Assembly (NCBI GenBank): GCA_026001225.1
Contig: BNZQ01000062.1
Location: 1 to 8,508, forward strand
Length of the DNA stretch: 8,508 nt
Direction of reading: 5' to 3'
Origin: Clostridia bacterium
GTDB taxonomy: Bacteria; Bacillota; Clostridia; Christensenellales; DUVY01
The notes below the pieces were generated by a model, which saw nothing but the letters and a program-made list of their open reading frames with translations, searched no databases and was not told where the DNA came from. A program made the translations under genes and the position numbers. Positions 5,736 through 8,508 of the stretch are shown here, in pieces (positions within the stretch are counted from its first letter, which is position 1; every line of letters starts with the position of its first letter).

Positions 5736-7133
5736 GTACGTAAGGATAGTGAGCGTTTCGTCGTTATGGTAGAAAATCTTGTAAATAAAGGTGTCTACGA
5801 ATAGGGCTTTGGCTTTGATGTCGTTCTCCCCGACGGTAAAGTCGCGGATGCGGGTAAGGTAGTTGGCGATGTCCCTTTCAGAAAGTTGGAACAGCATGGA
5901 GTTCTCTTTGGCGATTGCATAGTCGAGTTCCGCATTTTCCTCTTTCAGTCTGTCAATCTTGTCGAGTATCAATTCCGGCGACCGTCCGAGCGCAAGCGTA
6001 TTCAAAAGCGTGTCGATCGCCTTTTTGTTGTCCGCAAGTTTCTTTTCCAAGCGCGTTATGCTTTCCGTGTTTCGTTCCTTTTCCAAAGCATCGGCGGTCA
6101 GCGCGGCGATTTCCGCTATTACCTCGTCGGTCAGTTTATCCTTAACGGCGTCAATCACGCCGTCCTCCAATTTGTTCTTGCCGGCCGCTTTCATCTTGCA
6201 CCCCTCGCCGTGAATGCGGTTTAGGCACTTGTAGTAGTGATAGGCAAAGTCGCCTTGCGTTTTGCCGCTTACGCCCACCATGCCCGTGCCGCAGTCCGCG
6301 CAATAGAGTTTTGTTGTCAATATGTAGTCTACCTTTGCACGGCCTCTCGCGGGGGCGAGCTTGTTTTTGGCGACAATGGCCGCGACCTTGGTAAATAATT
6401 CGTCGTTTACAATTTGCGGCATACCGTCTTTGATCTCCATACCGTTGTAGACGTATACGCCCGAATACCGCTTGTCCGCCAATATCCGGTGTATCGAGTT
6501 CTTTTCCCACTTTCTGCCGACATTGTTCGGAATCTTAATCTCGTTGAGCCAATTCATGATGTGACGGGCTTTTACGCCGTTTGCGTACATCTCGAATATC
6601 TTGACGACGTAGGGGGCTTCCCGCTCGTCGATTTGGTAGTTCATGGTTTCGTCCACCTTGTAGCCGTAGTGGAGAGTGCCGCCCACATACTTGCATTTGC
6701 CCGCGCTGATGTCCTTTCCGCGCTTCACCTTGACCGCTAATTCCTTTGAATAATACTCTGCCATTCCCTCTAACACCGCCTCCATCAGTATACCGCTTGC
6801 GTCGTCCGTAATGTTCTCTTTCGCGCTTAAAACTCGAACGTCGTTCTTTTTTAGTTTGGCTTTGTAGATCGCGCTGTCGTAACGGTTTCGGGCAAAGCGG
6901 TCGAGCTGATACACTATCACGTATTTATAAAGACCTTTCTTGCTGTCCTCGATCATACGTAAAAAGTCGGGACGCTTGTCCATCGTTCCCGTCAAAGCCC
7001 TGTCGATGTATTCATGAATAACCTTGATGTCGTTCTTTTCCGCGAAGGCGTAACATTCACGTAATTGGCCTTCGATTGATTGCTCATTTTGCGCGTGGGA
7101 GCTGTACCGCGCGTAGATTACTGCATTTTTCAT
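5652..7133 (-). CDS. Large serine recombinase (site-specific integrase), right copy
   Basis: A 493-residue protein with ATG 7133 and GAGGTGA (7143-7149) upstream. It has the same architecture as its neighbour: catalytic domain 1-145 (YARYSSHAQ, S11; YQLDRFARNRYDS), Recombinase domain 150-265 (GGTLHYGYKV, LADKRYSGVYVYNG), zinc ribbon with C278, C281, C303 and C312, and coiled coil about 350-412 (RLEKKLADNKKAIDTLLNTL). It appears complete and in frame. A weak promoter (TTGGCA 7187-7182, TATTAA 7163-7158, 18-base spacer) lies mostly in the broken gene upstream. The 3' end converges on the other recombinase and ends YTRINSTHMSCLAG across the palindrome at 5671-5695. No other genes of its own element remain beside it, so it is probably the integrase of a second, decayed or minimal element. 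Confidence 0.92.
   Translation of the reverse strand: MKNAVIYARYSSHAQNEQSIEGQLRECYAFAEKNDIKVIHEYIDRALTGTMDKRPDFLRMIEDSKKGLYKYVIVYQLDRFARNRYDSAIYKAKLKKNDVRVLSAKENITDDASGILMEAVLEGMAEYYSKELAVKVKRGKDISAGKCKYVGGTLHYGYKVDETMNYQIDEREAPYVVKIFEMYANGVKARHIMNWLNEIKIPNNVGRKWEKNSIHRILADKRYSGVYVYNGMEIKDGMPQIVNDELFTKVAAIVAKNKLAPARGRAKVDYILTTKLYCADCGTGMVGVSGKTQGDFAYHYYKCLNRIHGEGCKMKAAGKNKLEDGVIDAVKDKLTDEVIAEIAALTADALEKERNTESITRLEKKLADNKKAIDTLLNTLALGRSPELILDKIDRLKEENAELDYAIAKENSMLFQLSERDIANYLTRIRDFTVGENDIKAKALFVDTFIYKIFYHNDETLTILTYLKDNERCERREIGYTRINSTHMSCLAG
5671..5695. repeat. Imperfect palindrome in the shared 3' end of both recombinase genes, candidate att site
   Basis: ATATGCGTA (5671-5679) and TACGCGTAT (5687-5695) match at 8 of 9 paired positions around a 7-base centre CTATTGA. 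The site is read in both convergent recombinase genes. Dyad symmetry around a short centre is what large serine integrase sites look like. The segment TATTGATACGCG (5681-5692) matches TATTCATACCCG (1062-1073) at 10 of 12 positions. Confidence 0.45.
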
Positions 7134-7149
7134 ACTATTTTTTCACCTC

Positions 7150-7613
7150 AAATTTCTTTAATAGTTCGAAAAATACAAGAATGCCAACGGCTACTTAAAG
7201 AAGTGGTCGCAGACGATGAGGCATTCCAATTTAACCACATATATAATCCGTTTCAAAATATCAATACGGACAAAGATTTTGCTTTTGAGTTGACCTACGT
7301 CTCCCCAAGGCTGACGCGATTTGAAAAGGATTATATTCACATAGACGAGCCGAAAATTATTGCTGAAGTAGAGCGGATAAATAAGGCTTTGGCGCAGGAC
7401 AGGGCGGAAATTAGTGAACTCGTGAATAAAATAAACGCTTTGCTAACTAAAATCGGACAGTTAGTCGAGCAAGAGGAAAATCGGGTGCGGAATGCACAGG
7501 ACAAGCATTTTGCAATTATAGGGAACATACAGCGAAAGATTAGCCGCCGGTGTTTTTTCCTAAGGAACGACAACGGTCGGTTGTTGTTTAACGATGCCAG
7601 ATACCAAATGTAA
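7150..7613 (+). pseudogene. 5'-truncated gene fragment beside the right recombinase
   Basis: A plus-strand frame is open through the start of the antisense recombinase gene, but protein-like sequence begins only near 7170 (KIQECQRLLKEVVADDEAFQ) and ends at the TAA at 7611-7613. No start codon with a ribosome binding site precedes it. The middle (INKALAQDRAEISELVNKIN) is strongly coiled-coil-like and the C-terminus is basic (NIQRKISRRC). I do not recognise the family. The simplest reading is the C-terminal remnant, about 150 residues, of a gene cut by insertion or deletion at the 5' side of the recombinase. The junction should lie between the recombinase ribosome binding site (7149) and about 7170. 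The missing N-terminal part is not visible in the window. Confidence 0.6.
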
Positions 7614-7666
7614 ATAATTTCCTGACACGGAGCAGTGGATTACCGATAATAAAGGTTTTACCAAAT

Positions 7667-7719
7667 AGCCCGGCGGAATAATTCTCTCAACCACGAGAGG
7701 ACTATACCGTCGGGCTTTT
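7667..7719 (+). terminator. Probable branched terminator
   Basis: AGCCCGGCGG (7667-7676) pairs with CCGTCGGGCT (7707-7716, one G-T), followed by TTTTG. Inside is a second hairpin, CTCTC (7684-7688) / GAGAG (7695-7699). It follows the truncated gene by 53 bases and precedes the primase leader. Confidence 0.7.
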
Positions 7720-7726
7720 GTATTCT

Positions 7727-7744
7727 CCTAAAAAATGTTTTAGG
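7727..7744 (+). repeat. Hairpin in the leader of the primase gene
   Basis: CCTAAAA (7727-7733) and TTTTAGG (7738-7744) form a perfect 7-bp stem with loop AATG. It lies 64 bases before the primase start in a leader of about 90 bases. It has no T-run, and its function is unknown. Confidence 0.45.
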
Positions 7745-7808
7745 CTGGGGAGTATAAGCGGCAGGCGAGCGTCCTTAGGGGTAATAAAAAAATCAAGGAG
7801 GAAAAGGC

Positions 7809-8186
7809 TTGAACAACAATATGCTAAAAGCGGCGTTGCGATACGCCGAGAACGGGTTACCTGTCGTTCCGTTTTGGTGGCTCAAAAGCGACGGAACGTG
7901 CGCCTGCGGCAAGGAAAAATGCAAGCGCGGCAAGCACCCTATTATACGCGAGTGGCAGAAAAACGCATCCGCCGATACCGCGCAGGTTACGGAATGGTGG
8001 ACAAAATACCCATACGCAAATATAGGGGTGCTTTGCGGCGAGCGGTCGGGCTGGCTGGTTTTAGACGTGGACGCAGGGCATGGCGGCTATGAAACGCTGT
8101 CAAGTTCCTTTAAGATAGCGTGCCAACGGCTATTCACTTCGATTTCAACTGTATCGGGAATATATGCCTTGCTTTTCCCGTTGTAG
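7809..8186 (+). pseudogene. Truncated Prim-Pol (bifunctional primase/polymerase) N-terminal domain
   Basis: The start is TTG 7809 with AAGGAGG (7795-7801) seven bases upstream. Residues 1-97 match the start of the mobile-element Prim-Pol domain: ALRYAENGLPVVPFWWLKSD, a CACGKEKC cysteine cluster, GKHPIIREW, VTEWWTKYPYANIGVLCG and WLVLDVDAGHGGYETL, where D86 and D88 are the catalytic metal ligands. Family members continue for another 60 or more residues of Prim-Pol and usually a helicase domain. Here the homology stops at L97 (base 8099) and the following 28 residues to the stop at 8186 are a chance reading of antisense sigma-like sequence. Intact versions prime replication of phages, plasmids and integrative elements. 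This fragment lacks the rest of the active site and is surely inactive. Confidence 0.85.
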
Positions 8187-8218
8187 CGGATATAGTCAAA
8201 TCGGTAGACGTATTTCAT
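8087..8218 (-). pseudogene. N-terminal fragment of a sigma-factor-like protein of conjugative elements
   Basis: ATG 8218 opens a frame reading MKYVYRFDYIRYNGKSKAYI, then PDTVEIEVNSRWHAILKELD, before a chance SVS and the stop at 8087-8089. From memory, this pattern (short beta-rich start, VEIEV, then WxxILKELDRxEYNN) resembles the beginning of small sigma-70-like proteins of Clostridia integrative elements. The text breaks exactly where the RQEYNN-like part would follow, at base 8099-8101, the same point where the primase on the other strand is cut. No strong ribosome binding site is seen; an upstream frame ends in an ATGA overlap, suggesting translational coupling. The assignment is tentative because only about 40 residues remain. 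Confidence 0.4.
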
Positions 8219-8293
8219 AGCGTTTCAAAACGGCGGTTATTCTGGCTTGATCCTTCCGTTGTTTTCTATGACGGGCAAAGCCGATAGTTCTCT

Positions 8294-8508
8294 CTATGCT
8301 ATCCGCTCACCCGAAACGAAGGAGCGTGCGGCGGAGAGGATATTGAAAACGGCGGCCTTGTCGGAGAAGGAACGATCGACGAGGACAAGATACCATTCGG
8401 GGCCGTGCGGCCACTTCGCGCGGTGTACATTCGGGTGGGAACGGGCGACGGTGGCGGCGTAGAAATCGGGGATACGGACGATCATGCTCACGTTCTCGTC
8501 CGTGGTGT
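8294..8508 (-). CDS. Unrecognised protein, 5' end outside the window
   Basis: An open minus-strand frame from the window edge to the TAG at 8294-8296 gives at least 71 residues. GTG 8491 and ATG 8485 are possible internal starts, but neither has a good ribosome binding site, so the gene probably begins beyond 8508. The sequence is rich in aromatic residues and has strongly GC-biased third positions, unlike a random frame: MIVRIPDFYAATVARSHPNV, then HRAKWPHGPEWYLVLVDRSF and KAAVFNILSAARSFVSGERI. No family is recognised and no membrane segment is seen. It lies 75 bases upstream of the sigma-like fragment on the same strand, so it may have been part of the same mobile-element operon. The intervening bases hold nothing I can identify. 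Confidence 0.55.
   Translation of the reverse strand, partial: TTDENVSMIVRIPDFYAATVARSHPNVHRAKWPHGPEWYLVLVDRSFSDKAAVFNILSAARSFVSGERIA

Noticed and set aside
5886..6740. Several plus-strand and alternative-frame ORFs inside the right recombinase
   Set aside because: They are shadows of a full-length, domain-complete gene.
7080..7149. ATG at 7080 as the start of the coiled-coil gene
   Set aside because: The first about 23 codons are antisense to the start and ribosome binding site of the recombinase and look unlike protein.
8247..8462. Plus-strand ORF of 71 codons
   Set aside because: Antisense to a better minus-strand frame with coding-like composition, and no ribosome binding site.

Overview
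The window looks like a chromosome segment of a Gram-positive, Clostridia-like member of the Bacillota. The support is strong AAGGAGG-type ribosome binding sites, frequent TTG starts, large serine recombinases with a zinc ribbon, a BclA-like collagen surface protein, and a tRNA gene with an encoded CCA. No species can be named from the sequence alone.

Left flank (1-1029): the 3' part of a collagen-like (Gly-X-Y) protein gene with a jelly-roll-like C-terminal domain, a rho-independent terminator, a tRNA promoter and tRNA-Ser(CGA).

Central element (about 1054-5695): a compact integrative element of about 4.6 kb. The minus-strand operon starts at a consensus promoter (3647-3675). It runs through a small HTH protein, three small proteins of unknown function, an HUH-type rolling-circle replication initiator (Rep) and a small accessory protein, and ends at a bidirectional terminator. 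On the plus strand, divergent from this operon, are a Cro/CI-type repressor and a large serine recombinase that overlap by ATGA. Four related 18-bp palindromic operators fill the divergent promoter region. Upstream of rep lies a candidate double-strand origin: a nick-site-like sequence on the minus strand similar to the phiX174/pC194 class, two tandem 8-bp repeats next to it, and a very GC-rich block with large hairpins. No capsid, relaxase, coupling or packaging gene is visible, so this is best read as a repressor-controlled integrative rolling-circle replicon, either plasmid-like or satellite-like.

Right part (5652-8508): a second, related serine recombinase converges on the first and their 3' ends overlap by 84 bp around an imperfect palindrome. 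Beyond it is a mosaic of broken mobile-element genes. These are a 5'-truncated ORF, a Prim-Pol primase cut off after about 97 residues, and, on the opposite strand, the first about 40 residues of a sigma-factor-like protein cut at the same base as the primase. An unrecognised minus-strand ORF runs off the window. The locus appears to have received and lost several integrative elements. How the parts work together (repressor controlling both Rep and integrase, Rep nicking the origin, recombinase integrating the circle) is inferred from gene families and sequence motifs.
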